A DNA stretch of 64,000 nucleotides from Bremia lactucae. Taxonomy: Eukaryota > Oomycota > Peronosporomycetes > Peronosporales > Peronosporaceae. Positions within the stretch are counted from its first letter, which is position 1, and the number at the start of each line of letters is the position of its first letter. The DNA is taken from positions 424,033 through 488,032 of the forward strand of contig NW_027152029.1 of assembly GCF_004359215.1 (NCBI RefSeq). Direction: 5' to 3'. The position numbers and the translations under genes were made by a program. The notes beneath the pieces are model-generated. The model searched no databases. It was not told the origin of the DNA and worked only from the letters and a program-made list of their open reading frames with translations. Positions 21,569 to 31,342 of this stretch are shown in pieces.

Positions 21569-22690
21569 ATGGTTATCAACAATTCTGTGCGCGTAGCCCG
21601 TGAGGCCGCGAAGCTGGTAGCTGCACGGATTAGTGCAGCTGTTGATAAGGCAAATGTTTTGTAGACGCTAATGCGTCTACAATGGGGAATAAGTCACCTA
21701 CTCATTGCAAGTGACGGTGACAAGTCACCTGCTACACCAATTGTAGGTGACTGGTCCAAGTCACCGTCATCGCTCGACTCAGTGGCTACTGAGAAGACCG
21801 CCGGATCACCCGTGGCAAGTCCGTTAAACCTTTGAATTTCAACGTGACAATTAGAGAGGTTATGACGAGGTTCTTCGACTCGTCGGGCCTCTTTAGTGGG
21901 GAGTCATCTAATGATGGGTCCATGGTCGACGATCCCTCTATTGACGTTAGCGTGCGTCACCAGAAATGAAGTGATCGTGAGGGGAAGAATGCTGCTAGTG
22001 GTGCTAGTTTGCATTACCAGAAAAGGAGTGATTCTAAAGATCGCTCCGAGAGCCATGTTAGCGTTAAGATTAACATGAGCCAACGGGAAGGGACCGTATT
22101 GTTTTGCGGTTCGCTCCCGTGAAGAAGCCTTGGTCAGCCTCTAAGGGTAACCAGTATGAACAACGATCGATTTCATATTTTCGAAGCGCTCACGAAAAGC
22201 AACCAGCTTGTCAAGCCAGACCTCACGATCTATGCTTTGCACATTCTGTACAAATGCTGCCCAAGCTTGGAACAAAGGTTTGACATCATTTGCCCGCTTA
22301 CAAGTGTACTACCGATACCGAAATGTTTTTTTGATGAAGAATTCCATTTAATCCTCACCAGCCTCGCGGAGCCTGGTGAGTCGAACAACGGAATAGTCGG
22401 TGCACGCTACAAGCTGCACCCTTTTTTTTAGAGTGGCAGGGATACGTTGCCTCTCGTGGGAAGTCTCATATCCATGCTGATATAAGGGCACAGCTCGTGC
22501 CCCTAAGGAAGCATACTCCCACAAAGATCCTCACTGGAGGACGCTCATCTCTTGTTAGATGCGCGTAAGGATTGAAAATGTCCAATCCTTTTACGAGCGC
22601 GGGAAGTGCTCGTTCTCTGATGGACCCTCTGTCGAGGAGGATGGGTTTCGTCGTACTGTCGAACAAGACCCGGAACATCCAATTATTTGA
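21569..22690 (+). pseudogene. Antisense accessory ORF of group B, copy III, with an inverted piece
   Basis: Starts MVINNSVRVAREAAKLVAAR at ATG 21569. It continues in pieces through EVMTRFFDSSGLFSGESSND (about 21860-21910), a Ser/Asp-rich region and VSVKINMSQREG (22060). The segment 22179-22395 is in reverse orientation relative to the rest, after which GARYKLHP resumes and the frame decays. Compared with copy IV, stops and frameshifts are frequent. Function unknown. Confidence 0.6.
22179..22395 (-). repeat. Internal inversion inside the aORF
   Basis: Sequence flanking this segment matches copy IV in the sense direction, while the segment itself matches copy IV (about 25150-25375) in antisense. 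The open frame of 91 codons at 22156-22431 is a by-product of this inversion, not a gene. Confidence 0.8.
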
Positions 22691-23285
22691 GCACCCGCTG
22701 TCGCTTTCTGCGAAAGAAAAGACCTTATCCCCTATCCAAACGATTTTTGCTTTGAAGGATCGTAAGGGCAATAAACTTGACTCGCACCAATAGTTCTTTA
22801 CTGCATTTGCGGAACAGGCTCAGCCGAAGTTCACAGCACTGATGGATGTTGCCACTATGCTTAACAAGTAAACAATCTATCAGCTGCTCTCGGTATTTGA
22901 GCGCAACAATCAGATTAGAGGAGCCTTCGGACAAATCGAGGTCGAGTAACCCCTTCAGAGTTTAGGCAATTGGATTATTCCTGCTCAGAATTTAAGTAAA
23001 AAAATCCAATACCTTAGAAATCAGCAGAAAGCTGTTTCGGCTTCTTCCTGTTGATTTTTCGGTCTACCGATTCGAAGAGATTAGCAGAACTCCACTAAAA
23101 GCGTACTCTAAGACGCTTCACACTGAACTGGGCGCCTTTGTGCCATTCGGTGGGAACACGTACCTTGCAGAGGACAGAATTTTTACATTCGAAGTTATGG
23201 CACGGGAGAACTGCAAATGGACGTTGCATTATGAAAAGGGTGCTGTGGCTCGAACTGATGTACCACAAGACCTTATTGCGTCGAT
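22690..23285 (+). pseudogene. Unidentified coding-like fragment, not group B
   Basis: I do not recognise this protein. One frame reads KEKTLSPIQTIFALKDRKGN, then (after a stop) FFTAFAEQAQPKFTALMDVA and TIYQLLSVFERNNQIRGAFG. After a frame change it reads YSKTLHTELGAFVPFGGNTY and EDRIFTFEVMARENCKW. The residue mix looks coding, and stops are few in about 200 codons. It is bounded by aORF sequence on the left and group B integrase on the right. It could be a captured host-gene exon or another element. Confidence 0.4.
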
Positions 23286-24260
23286 TTCACAGCGCAGGCG
23301 CTGGCCACACCAGTATGATTTCGTCTGCAAGTACATACGTGCTTGCGAAGTTTGTCAAAGGGTGAACCAGTGCTTCATCCCGTGCTCCGTTACAACCTGT
23401 GCCTGTTCCGGCAGAATGCTAATAGTCTGTATCCATGGACTTCGGCTTCGGATTTCTCGACGAGGAATATAAGAACAATGGTATTCTTCTTTTCGTTGAA
23501 CATTTCAGCAAAATGGTACATCTTGCTACATCCCTGGCGTCATCTCAGCCAAAGGCTGTGCTCGTGAGTTTGTTGACAAGATATTTCAACTCCATAGATT
23601 ACCCCGTGAACTTGGCTGAGATCGAGACCATAAATGCATGGCAGCGTTTTGGCAATCTGTGTTCAAATCAGTCGAAAATGTTAACTTTTGATTATGTGGT
23701 TAGACAGAACGTGCAAATCTTATCCTCGAAGAGATACTCCGTGGATACGTCCACTCTTTTACAAGCTGGAGCGAGTTCTTGCCGATGGTAGAATTTACCA
23801 TCGACAATATTTGCATGCTTCTACAAAGCATACACCTTTCTCGTGAATAACTTACGCCACCCACGTATATCCACCTTGTTTGAGAGTAACACTTGAAGGG
23901 GGGAGGGAATCACTCGAGCAAAGAACAATCAAGCTCTTGCTCATCATGCATCAACTCTACGTTCGATGCGAAGGATACCATTGTTGATTTAATCGACATT
24001 GAAAAGGACAAACTCAGCAATAGCGATAGTGCAAATACTGACTTTGATAACGCATCAACGAATACAATAATATTTGTGAGAACAATAATGCTCTCACTAA
24101 TGAGGAGAACGACATCTCTGCAGTGCGCACCGATCGCACTGAAGACAAAAACAAAACCGAGTCGGCAGGTGATTCCTACTGGCCAGAGAAGCAGTGGTCC
24201 GTTTCGTATAGAATTCCATCACTTATGCAGTGGACCTACAGAAACGGAGCTCTGACGTAA
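23286..24260 (+). pseudogene. Integrase of group B
   Basis: The CC half of the zinc finger reads YIRACEVCQRV near 23330. The core follows with MDFGFGFLDEEYKNNGILLF (23435-23495, first catalytic Asp) and HFSKMVHLATSL. The second Asp region is damaged near 23620 (AEIETINAWQRFGNLC). A later NRANLILEEIL-like stretch corresponds to the Glu block near 23710. Frameshifts make it inactive. Confidence 0.7.
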
Positions 24261-24329
24261 TGGAAGAGTAAAGATACTTTCATTTAAAATTAGTGACCTA
24301 GTCCTACTGTCTACAGTAAACCTACCAAA

Positions 24330-24870
24330 AGATGTCGTGACGAAAATATATTACTGCCCAAGTATATCGGCCCGTTTCGTGTACTATAGTACATCGCCAA
24401 GGCAATGCGTACACGATCGAGCTGCCTCGTAAGATGCCAACACATCCCTACGTTTGATGTCAGGCGTCTTCGCCCGCTCCATCCGTACGAGGTTTCTTCC
24501 GCTTTCAAATTGAAACTGGCACGGTATAGGGCATCCACCAAAGCCCAATGGTCCCGAGCCAACGCCTGCTGGACATTATCAACCATCATCGCTAATCCCC
24601 GGCGACGGATCGCTCGTCATTTATGTCCTCCCTCAAATTGTGAAGGACGTGATCCAAATCGCGATATTGATTTGGGTCTGTCAAACGAGATGAACCCGAT
24701 TGTTATTCACCGCCACATCCCTTGATTGATTCGAGTGATGAGAAGCGTTTTCTCGTTGTACACCTCTCGAGCCACCGCGAGGTGGAAGGGGTTCGAACGA
24801 GCAATCTCGTTCGTTGGCGAGGGTATCTACCCTCGCATAATAGTGGGAACCTCGGTGTCAACTGACGTTT
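24330..24870 (+). pseudogene. Integrase tail and chromodomain of group B
   Basis: YIGPFRVLYYSTSPRQCVHD-like sequence near 24370 and MRTRSSCLVRCQHIPTFDVR near 24405 are the shifted integrase tail. The chromodomain begins near 24735 (SSDEKRFLVVHLSSHREVEG), then VRWRGYLPSHNSGN. It overlaps the 3' end of the minus-strand aORF. Confidence 0.65.
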
Positions 24871-26028
24871 GATGTTCCGGGTCTCGTCTTGCAGTACACG
24901 GGACCCATCCAAGGTCCATGGGAGAACGAGCGCGGAAAGCGCTCGTAAAAAAATTGGAGATTCTCAATTTCTTGACGCATCTCGTAAGAGATGAGAGTCC
25001 TCCAATGGGGATCTTTGAGGGAATATGCTTCCTTAGCGGCATGATATGCACCCTTAATACAGCATGGACATGAGTCCCCCACAAGAGGCAAGGGATTCCT
25101 GCATCTCTAGACAAACGGTGCAACCTAATAACGTGCACCGACTATGGTTCGTTTCTCGAGCCGTTCACGGAAAGCATTTAGCTTGTCAAGCCAGACCTCA
25201 CGGCCTATGTCTTGTACATTCTGTACAAAAGCTATCCAAGCTTGGAACATAGGTTTGACATCCTTTCCCCGTTTAGAAGAGTACCACCGATGCCGTGAAA
25301 AGGCATCGATGAAGAATTTCGTATCATCCTCACCAGGTTTGTGAAGCCTGGATGAGTCGAATAGCGGAGTATGATATCGATCGTAGGTCATACCAGACCA
25401 AAAAAATTGGTTACCCTTAGAGGGCAACCAAGGCCTCTTTTCAGAAGCGAACCGTAATGCATTGCGGTCAATATCCTGTTGACTCATGGTAACGTTAATG
25501 CTAACTTGGCCCTGGGGGCGATCCCTAGAATCACTCCTTTCCTGGTGATGCAAACTCGCACCACCAGTAACGCTCTTCCCTTCGCGACCACTGAGTTTCT
25601 GGTGACGCATACTAACGTCACCAGAGTGGTCATCACCCACCGAGTCATCTGACGATGACTCCACACCAAAGAGGTCCGACGAGTCGAACAACCTCGTCAT
25701 CACCTCTCTTGTTGTCACGTAATACCCAAAGGTTTCACGGACTCGGCCCCGGGTGATTCGGCGGCCTTTACAGGAGACACTGAGTCGGGCGATGCCGGTG
25801 ACTTGGTCCAGTCACCTACAATTGGTGTAGGAGGTGAGTTGTCACCGTCTCCTGCAATGACAGATGACATTTTCGAGTCACCTTCAATGGGATAGGAGGT
25901 GACGTATTCCCCGTAGTAGACGCATTAGCGTCTACTTTAACATAAGCATTACCAACAGCTGCACAGATCCGTGCAGCTACCAGCTTTGCGGCATCACGGC
26001 CCACGCGCACAGACTTATTAGTCGCCAT
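24858..26028 (-). pseudogene. Antisense accessory ORF of group B, copy IV (best-preserved)
   Basis: The minus strand starts at ATG 26028 with MATNKSVRVGRDAAKLVAAR, 114 bp inside the LTR. After a frame change it is open for about 197 codons (25718-25125): EVMTRLFDSSDLFGVESSSD, a Ser/Asp-rich low-complexity part, MTYDRYHTPLFDSS, then PGEDDTKFFIDAFSRHRWYS, VKPMFQAWIAFVQNVQDIG and WLDKLNAFRERLEKRTIVG. It ends near 24858 over the chromodomain. No known domain was recognised. Four copies in this window share this order, so it belongs to the element. Confidence 0.6.
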
Positions 26029-26106
26029 GATAATTTTGATCAAAATCAATATTTTAAATCGGCACTTTGATTAAAAAAAATTATACAAAATTACACGGAA
26101 AGACAT

Positions 26107-26142
26107 CAGTCACTATAGTGACTGTTGGTTAAGGGTGGGTGA
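26107..26142 (+). promoter_or_regulatory. 18-bp palindrome and polypurine tract
   Basis: CAGTCACTATAGTGACTG (26107-26124) is a perfect palindrome. It is followed by TTAAGGGTGGGTGA (26129-26142), the polypurine tract that abuts the LTR. It sits between the aORF start and the LTR. Confidence 0.8.
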
Positions 26143-26648
26143 TGTAATGGGGTGTCCCATTACATAAGTACTATTTTCTTTAGAGGAATAATACATATTA
26201 TTTCTCATGAGTGAAAAAAATAAAGAATTACAAAAGTTATTATCGTATTGGTTTTGACTTAAATAGCTCTAATATTCCGAATTGGGTAATATCGATTCAA
26301 TAAGACATTAGCTCTATTGCTTGGTAAATTTAAGTCTAAATCTACCCCGCCAATCGTTTTAAGACACGATTGTACGGTGCGCAAGGAGGCGCCATACATA
26401 GTTAGTTATTAATATAATAAGTTCAGTACTAGATAGAAGATCGTTCGTAGAAACCTAAATGTATTAATTAATTTACTTTCTCAAATTTTACTCCTTTGAA
26501 TTACCTTTGGTAGATAAAGTCCCTTAGCTACTTACAAACCTTTCTATGTATCCTTGTGTAGCTGAAGTTTTGAGACACCTAACCTATACTGTAACCAGTG
26601 TAAGGTTAATTAGTACTGATCAGTACTAGTGTAAGGTGCCGCGTTGCA
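26143..26648 (+). repeat. 3' LTR of group B
   Basis: Begins TGTAATGGGGTGTCCCATTA and ends GGTGCCGCGTTGCA, a mutated form of GGTGCCCCGTTACA. Contains the group block CCCCGCCAATCG near 26345 and GCGGTGCGCAAG-like GTACGGTGCGCAAGGAGG near 26375. Confidence 0.88.
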
Positions 26649-26977
26649 CAGCACACTGTGCCAAGATTATGGTCAATGCAGTTGAAAACAACCTGCCATT
26701 CCCACTTATCACCTGCAGTAGCTATGGGTTGACTCGTTGCTGGAAAAAGACATTCCATTGCCCTGAAGCTCCTCTGGCGCTTTCAGCTTTCCTTTGTCAA
26801 ATATTCTCTAGAGTTCTTCTGCTTTCCTCCATGGGCACAAGTCAGCCACACTTTTCTTACTTGATTGCTCTTGCTTTGCTTTGATCTCTTCCTAGAGACA
26901 GTAAATTCTTCGGACAAAGCATGGACCTGGACAGAAGCTTCAGCTTCCATAAGAGTTGGATAGACAAATTGTTTCAT
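26649..26977 (-). pseudogene. FAR1/MULE-type DNA-binding domain fragment
   Basis: From ATG 26977 the minus strand reads MKQFVYPTLMEAEASVQVHA, then a basic stretch KRSKQSKSNQVRKVWLTCAH, and after a stop MECLFPA and WEWQVVFNCIDHNLGTVC. This order (aromatic start, basic patch, W-x-C, C-P-F-like, W-x-V, N-C-x-H-N) is the FAR1-type zinc domain found at the N-terminus of MULE transposases and related proteins. It ends where the group B LTR begins. No transposase domain remains. Confidence 0.6.
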
Positions 26978-27540
26978 TGTAAAGGGAGAAGTGGGTGTTT
27001 TTTCTGAGCTTTTGGGTGCTTTCTCTGGGCGTCAAAGTGATATCTGTCGGGTGTCTGTCGGGTGTCTGTTTTTAATTAATTAATCCAGTGGGTGGGTGTC
27101 CCCTATCTAAGGGAAAAGGGTGTGCCCCCCATCAAAGGGGGGGGGTCCCCATAATTCTTCTTTATTAAGGCCACTACTATATGTACACACCCTTTGCTAT
27201 TTGTACATGCCCGCGACATATAGCCCGACATGTAGCCAATCCGAACGCATAGAAAATATAAGTGCACTGCGTGTCTTATCAATCAAGCATTTGCGATGAG
27301 TGGAGACTGGCCGAAACCCACAACCACTGATCTGCATCAGCATGTGCAATATAGGACCTCAACAGCTTCCTGCGACGCTCAAAAGCTTGCCAAGAATTTG
27401 ACTTACCTAAAATATAAGAGGAATTCTTTGCAGGTGATGACGCTTGGCAAAACGTTTTAGTGTGCATCGTGTTTGACGGTCATGAGCAAATACACGATGA
27501 GATGCTTATATATCTGAAAGCCATCGGATAGTACAACAAA
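26978..27540. other. Gene-free stretch, G-rich in the middle
   Basis: Contains a short direct repeat of GTGTCTGTCGG near 27045-27065 and a G9 run near 27150. A 62-codon minus-strand ORF at 27279-27467 has no recognisable feature. Confidence 0.45.
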
Positions 27541-27579
27541 CATTTGCTTATGACACTGGCACCAATGCCGGCACTATCG

Positions 27580-28240
27580 ATCATCAGTTGGAAACGAGGT
27601 TCTCAACTCTTATGCGAGGGTGATTACTCTCGCCAAGGAACAAGATAACTCGTCTGATTCCCTTTTCCTCACGGTGACCCGAGAGGCGCTCAACAAGAAA
27701 ACGCTTCTCACCACTCGATTTCGTCAATCGATGTGGAGGGGGAGGAAAAATCGGGTTCGCCTCGTTTGACGAACCCGAATCAACGTCGTGATTTGGATAA
27801 CGTCCTTCACTATTTGAGGGAGGACATTGATGACGAGCGCTCCCGTCGCCGGGAGTTAGCGGTAATTGTACGCAAGTTGCGACTGATCAACTGGCAAACG
27901 GAAGGACACATCAGTCATTTCAAAACGAGCTGGTGACAGCCCGTAAGAATATCTATTCCTTTGAGGAAAAAGTGGATCGTGTGTTTCATAAGAACCAGAC
28001 TCTGTCCCGAGACTTTCACTCTTAAGCTCGGGACCATCAACGTTCCGGGGTGATATGGAAATGGAAAAAGCCTCGTACTGATGGTAAGGGCGGAGACGCC
28101 CAGCAAAAAACATAGGATGCGTACGCATCCTACGAGGCAGCTCGGTTGTGAACGCATTGCCTTGGCAGTGCTGTACACGGAACGGGTCAATATACTTGGG
28201 CAGTAATATAATACTGCCCACATTCATTGCTACATGTTTT
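27580..28240 (-). pseudogene. Integrase tail and chromodomain of group B
   Basis: LPKYIDPFRVQHCQGNAFTT near 28180-28220 and MRTHPMFFAGRLRPYHQYEA near 28080-28130 form the integrase tail. From about 27725 the chromodomain reads SSGEKRFLVERLSGHREEKG. It decays near 27590. Confidence 0.7.
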
Positions 28241-28879
28241 GGTAAGTTTTCCGTATACAGTAGGACTAGGTCGTTAACATTAAATGAAAGAATGCTTGAT
28301 CTCTATTTTTTTGTCAGAGTTCCATTTCTGTCGGTCCACCGCATCAGCGATGGATTCCTGTACGAAACGGACCGCTGCTTCTGTAGCCACCAGAAAATTA
28401 CCTGCTGGCTTGGTTTTGTTTTTATTTTCAGTGCGACCGGTTCGCACTGCGGAGATGTCAATATCCTCTTCGGTGAGAGCATTATTGCTCTCACAAATAT
28501 CATCGTTTTCGACGCTGAGCCTTTAAGCATCGTTATCAAATTTAGTAGTAGCATTATTGATAATACTGAGTTTGTCCAATTCAATGTTGAACCAATCAAC
28601 ATTGGTATCCTTCGCATTGACCGTAGAGTCTATACGTGATGAGCAAGTGTTAAAAAGTTTTTTGCTTAGCGAGTCCCCCCCTTGAATAAGAGTCACTCTC
28701 AAACAAGGTGGGTATACGTGGATGACGTTAGCAGTTCATGAAAAAACGGTGTATGATTTTAGAAGCATGCACTGAATTGTTCATGGCAAATTCTACCATC
28801 GACAAGTATTCGCCCCAAGCGTGGACGGATCTGCCGAGTATCTCTTCGAAGATACGATTCGCACGATTTCAGGATGATC

Positions 28880-29370
28880 AGAAGTTGATATTTTCAACTG
28901 TTTTCCAACACAGTTTGCCAAAACGTCGTCGTGAATCTAGGGTCTCGATCTGAGACCAGATCAGAGGGGAACCCATGGAGTCGAATACGTGTCAACAAAG
29001 ACACGAGCACAGCCTTTGGCTGTGATCGACTCCAAGACTGCAGCAAAATCTTCCAATTTGCTGAAGTGATCAACAAAACCAAGAATACGATTATCTTGTG
29101 ATCGTCGTCAGGAAATCCGAAGACGAAGTCCATAGATACGGATTGCCAACACTCTGCCTGAACAGGCAGAGGTTATAACGGAGCTCGGGATAAAGCACTG
29201 GGCTTCACCCGTTGACAAATTTTGCAAGCACGTATATACATGCGGACGAGCTCATACTGGCGTAGCCAGTAGAAGTCGCGACTTATCGTGAGATAAGCCT
29301 TTTCATGTCCACGATGACGACTTATTAATACATTGTGATACTCATACATTATGCGTAAACGCAAATCAGT
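28880..29370 (-). pseudogene. Integrase zinc finger and core of group B
   Basis: HNVLISRHRGHEKAYLTISR leads to YIRACKICQRVKPSA (29173-29364), an HHCC finger. The core reads MDFVFGFPDDDHKIIVFLVL (first Asp, about 29100-29133), then FPSDLVSDRDPRFTTTFWQT (second Asp, about 28905-28965). The Glu block is not clear. One frameshift lies between finger and core. Confidence 0.75.
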
Positions 29371-29639
29371 ATGGGTGGGTTAACGACACGAGATGTCTCG
29401 CCAGCAATGGCTGTGTAATACAGTAAATTATTGCGTGTTGTGTATCGATCCTTTGAGGATCGGTACAGTTTTGACAATCCTTTCAAGTATTGTTGTAACG
29501 GATTTTTGAGGTAATTTAGTAGCCGTTTAAGAGCCGTATTTTATTGATAAGCTCTTATAACGTCGTCAAGTAAGTTGACCACGGAAAACTTATGTTGCAA
29601 CAGTGGCCTTATGCTCACGGCTGATAGGCGTAGTCGGCT

Positions 29640-30345
29640 CTAAATCGGGCCGGCGTGAAAGGGCATCAGCGACGATGTTAAGTCGTCCTGGTTTGCACTC
29701 CACGGAGACGTTATACTCCGCGAAAAAAGACATTATCTCGCCATTCTTTGCGAAAGGTTTGGGCTGTTTACGGCCGTACGTAAAAAATCATGGTTTGTAT
29801 ATACAATGAATGGTCTATCTATCAAGAGAAGACCATACACTTAGCCAGTGCGTATTTCATGGCAAGGAATTCCTGTCATGCACTGGATAGTTGCGTTCAG
29901 CTAATTGAAGCTGACGCGATTGATTTCAGACGGCGCAGAGTGCATCGTCTGTGTCATATTGCATCAACGCACAGCCGATTACAAAGTCGCTGGCGTCACA
30001 GACCACATGAAATGTTTTGTCTTGGTCAGCAATCGCCAATCTTGGCGATTGCATCAAGATTTGCATGATGCCCTCAAAGGAACGCTGGCAGTTAGCGTTC
30101 CATGATCTCTTTCCATTTTCAGCAAAGAAGAAGTATGTACTGTCAGTTCGGCGTAATTTTCGTGAGAATACGCCGCTAACCGTGGAATTTTCGAAGTCTT
30201 TTTACATCGACTGGCACAGGCCAACCTGTGATTGCGTTGAACCTTTCCGGATCCGGGCATACATCGTTTTTACCCAGGATGCATCCAAGAATTGGTATTT
30301 CGCTTGCAGGGAATATTTACTTCTTCAGTTTGTATACAACTTGTG
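29640..30345 (-). pseudogene. RT end and RNase H of group B
   Basis: Minus-strand sequence matches the RT connection and RNase H of the other group B copies (compare 8120-8780), with the MKYALAK-like strand near 29855 and the SFFAEYNVSVE-like end near 29710. Frames are broken. The RT palm is missing because the copy is cut near 30345. Confidence 0.65.
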
Positions 30346-30369
30346 CTGCGCTGCCCGTAATGGTGCAAC

Positions 30370-31300
30370 TGTTCTCAGTTGGGCAGAACCACAACACCTG
30401 TCGATCAGAACATCAACCACAATGGGTCTGATGCAGAAGAGCCTGAGCTTGAAGCTCCACCAATGGCATGTGAGCGTGTCCAGTCGGTGTCACATGACAG
30501 TCATATTGAACGCGGCTATAAGACTGGTGGCATACCACCGAGGCCACCTCCATCCATATGGCCTTATTAAGATGAAACTAGTGTGTCGCTCCTAGAGCGC
30601 GCTACTCTAGATGCACAGAATTATTATGGCATCTATAGTTCATGGAAGGCTCAAGGAAAATCACTTGGTCGTATTTACCGGATTCCGGTCGTGTTGCATT
30701 CAAATGAATCAACTGACCATTACGAAGCGGAATACCTGCGCCACTTTCAGGCAAATTCCGATGTAGCGAAACAACGGTCGCAACGACGTGATTTCGCCCG
30801 CTTGCGGGTGAGAGAAATAATAAGCGGTACTGTACCCTGTGTTTCTTCTCATCGTGCCACTCCTGCTTCATTCGGAACTAGCGGAGCGACAAATGGTGCT
30901 TCCTCTCATAGGCAGACACCAGGCCGGGTATGTCAACACTCAGGGCGTCGACCGGTTCCCAAGAGTCAAAACGCCTTGATAATCCTCTCCACTGGACGAG
31001 GATTTAATGCGTCTGCTGCAGCACGGAGCGATGGGCAACCAACCTTCAAACAAGGAAGCGTTGGTTCCCATCAGCATCCATCAGTGCAGGCGGTGCCGAT
31101 AGGAGGAGCGATTTCGCCCACCTACTCACGGCATCCCATCCCGCTTTCTTTCAGCTGTAGGCATTGAGCGCAACTAAACAACGGGTCGGGAATCTCGAAA
31201 ATCAAGTCTCACGACTGGCTTCGGATCTCGACGATATTCGCTCGAAGGATCGCCAGGGTTCTCAAGGCTGAAACTTTGGATGGACCTTCTGAAAAAGCTG
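30370..31300 (+). pseudogene. Antisense accessory ORF of group C, 5'-truncated copy
   Basis: Parallel to the better copy at 59958. It reads NHNGSDAEEPELEAPPMACE, RGYKTGGIPPRPPPSIWP, then LERATLDAQNYYGIYSSWKA, GRIYRIPVVLHSNESTDHYE and KQRSQRRDFARLRVREIISG without a break from 30583 to 31167. A coiled-coil segment RVGNLENQVSRLASDLDDIR follows near 31180-31250 in another frame. It overlaps the chromodomain on the other strand. Function unknown. Confidence 0.6.
30870..31100 (-). pseudogene. Chromodomain of group C
   Basis: Minus strand reads MDADGNQRFLV, a stop, then LVQWRGLSRRFDSWEPVDAL and VSAYERKHHL. This is the chromodomain pattern with W-x-x-W/F and DSWEP. Confidence 0.75.
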
Positions 31301-31342
31301 ATGCTAAGGGATATGCGTTACGCTCGTTAAATCTCTCGCTCT

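Larger units (their letters stand above)
20980..22690 (-). mobile_element. 3' end of a group B element, minus strand
   Basis: The LTR (20980-21411), purine tract (minus strand, about 21412-21432) and aORF (plus strand, from 21569) form the same unit as at 24858-26648, in the opposite orientation. Sequence resembling this group stops near 22690, so the pol of this copy is gone. Confidence 0.8.
23286..26648 (+). mobile_element. 3' half of a group B element, plus strand
   Basis: Integrase, chromodomain, minus-strand aORF, palindrome, polypurine tract and 3' LTR follow in order. The left end joins the unidentified fragment at about 23285, so LTR, gag and RT are missing. Confidence 0.8.
27541..30355 (-). 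mobile_element. Group B element, minus strand (RT to chromodomain)
   Basis: Right to left: RT remnant, RNase H, integrase, integrase tail and chromodomain. The right end joins the aORF of a group C element near 30355. No LTR is left on either side. Confidence 0.75.

Noticed and set aside
22156..22431. 91-codon plus-strand ORF (MNNDRFHIFEAL...)
   Set aside because: It is the antisense reading of the aORF created by an internal inversion, with no homologue among the other copies in that orientation.
27040..27165. Short repeats and G-runs, considered as a satellite or CRISPR-like array
   Set aside because: Only two or three short irregular units; no spacer-repeat regularity. The organism is eukaryotic.
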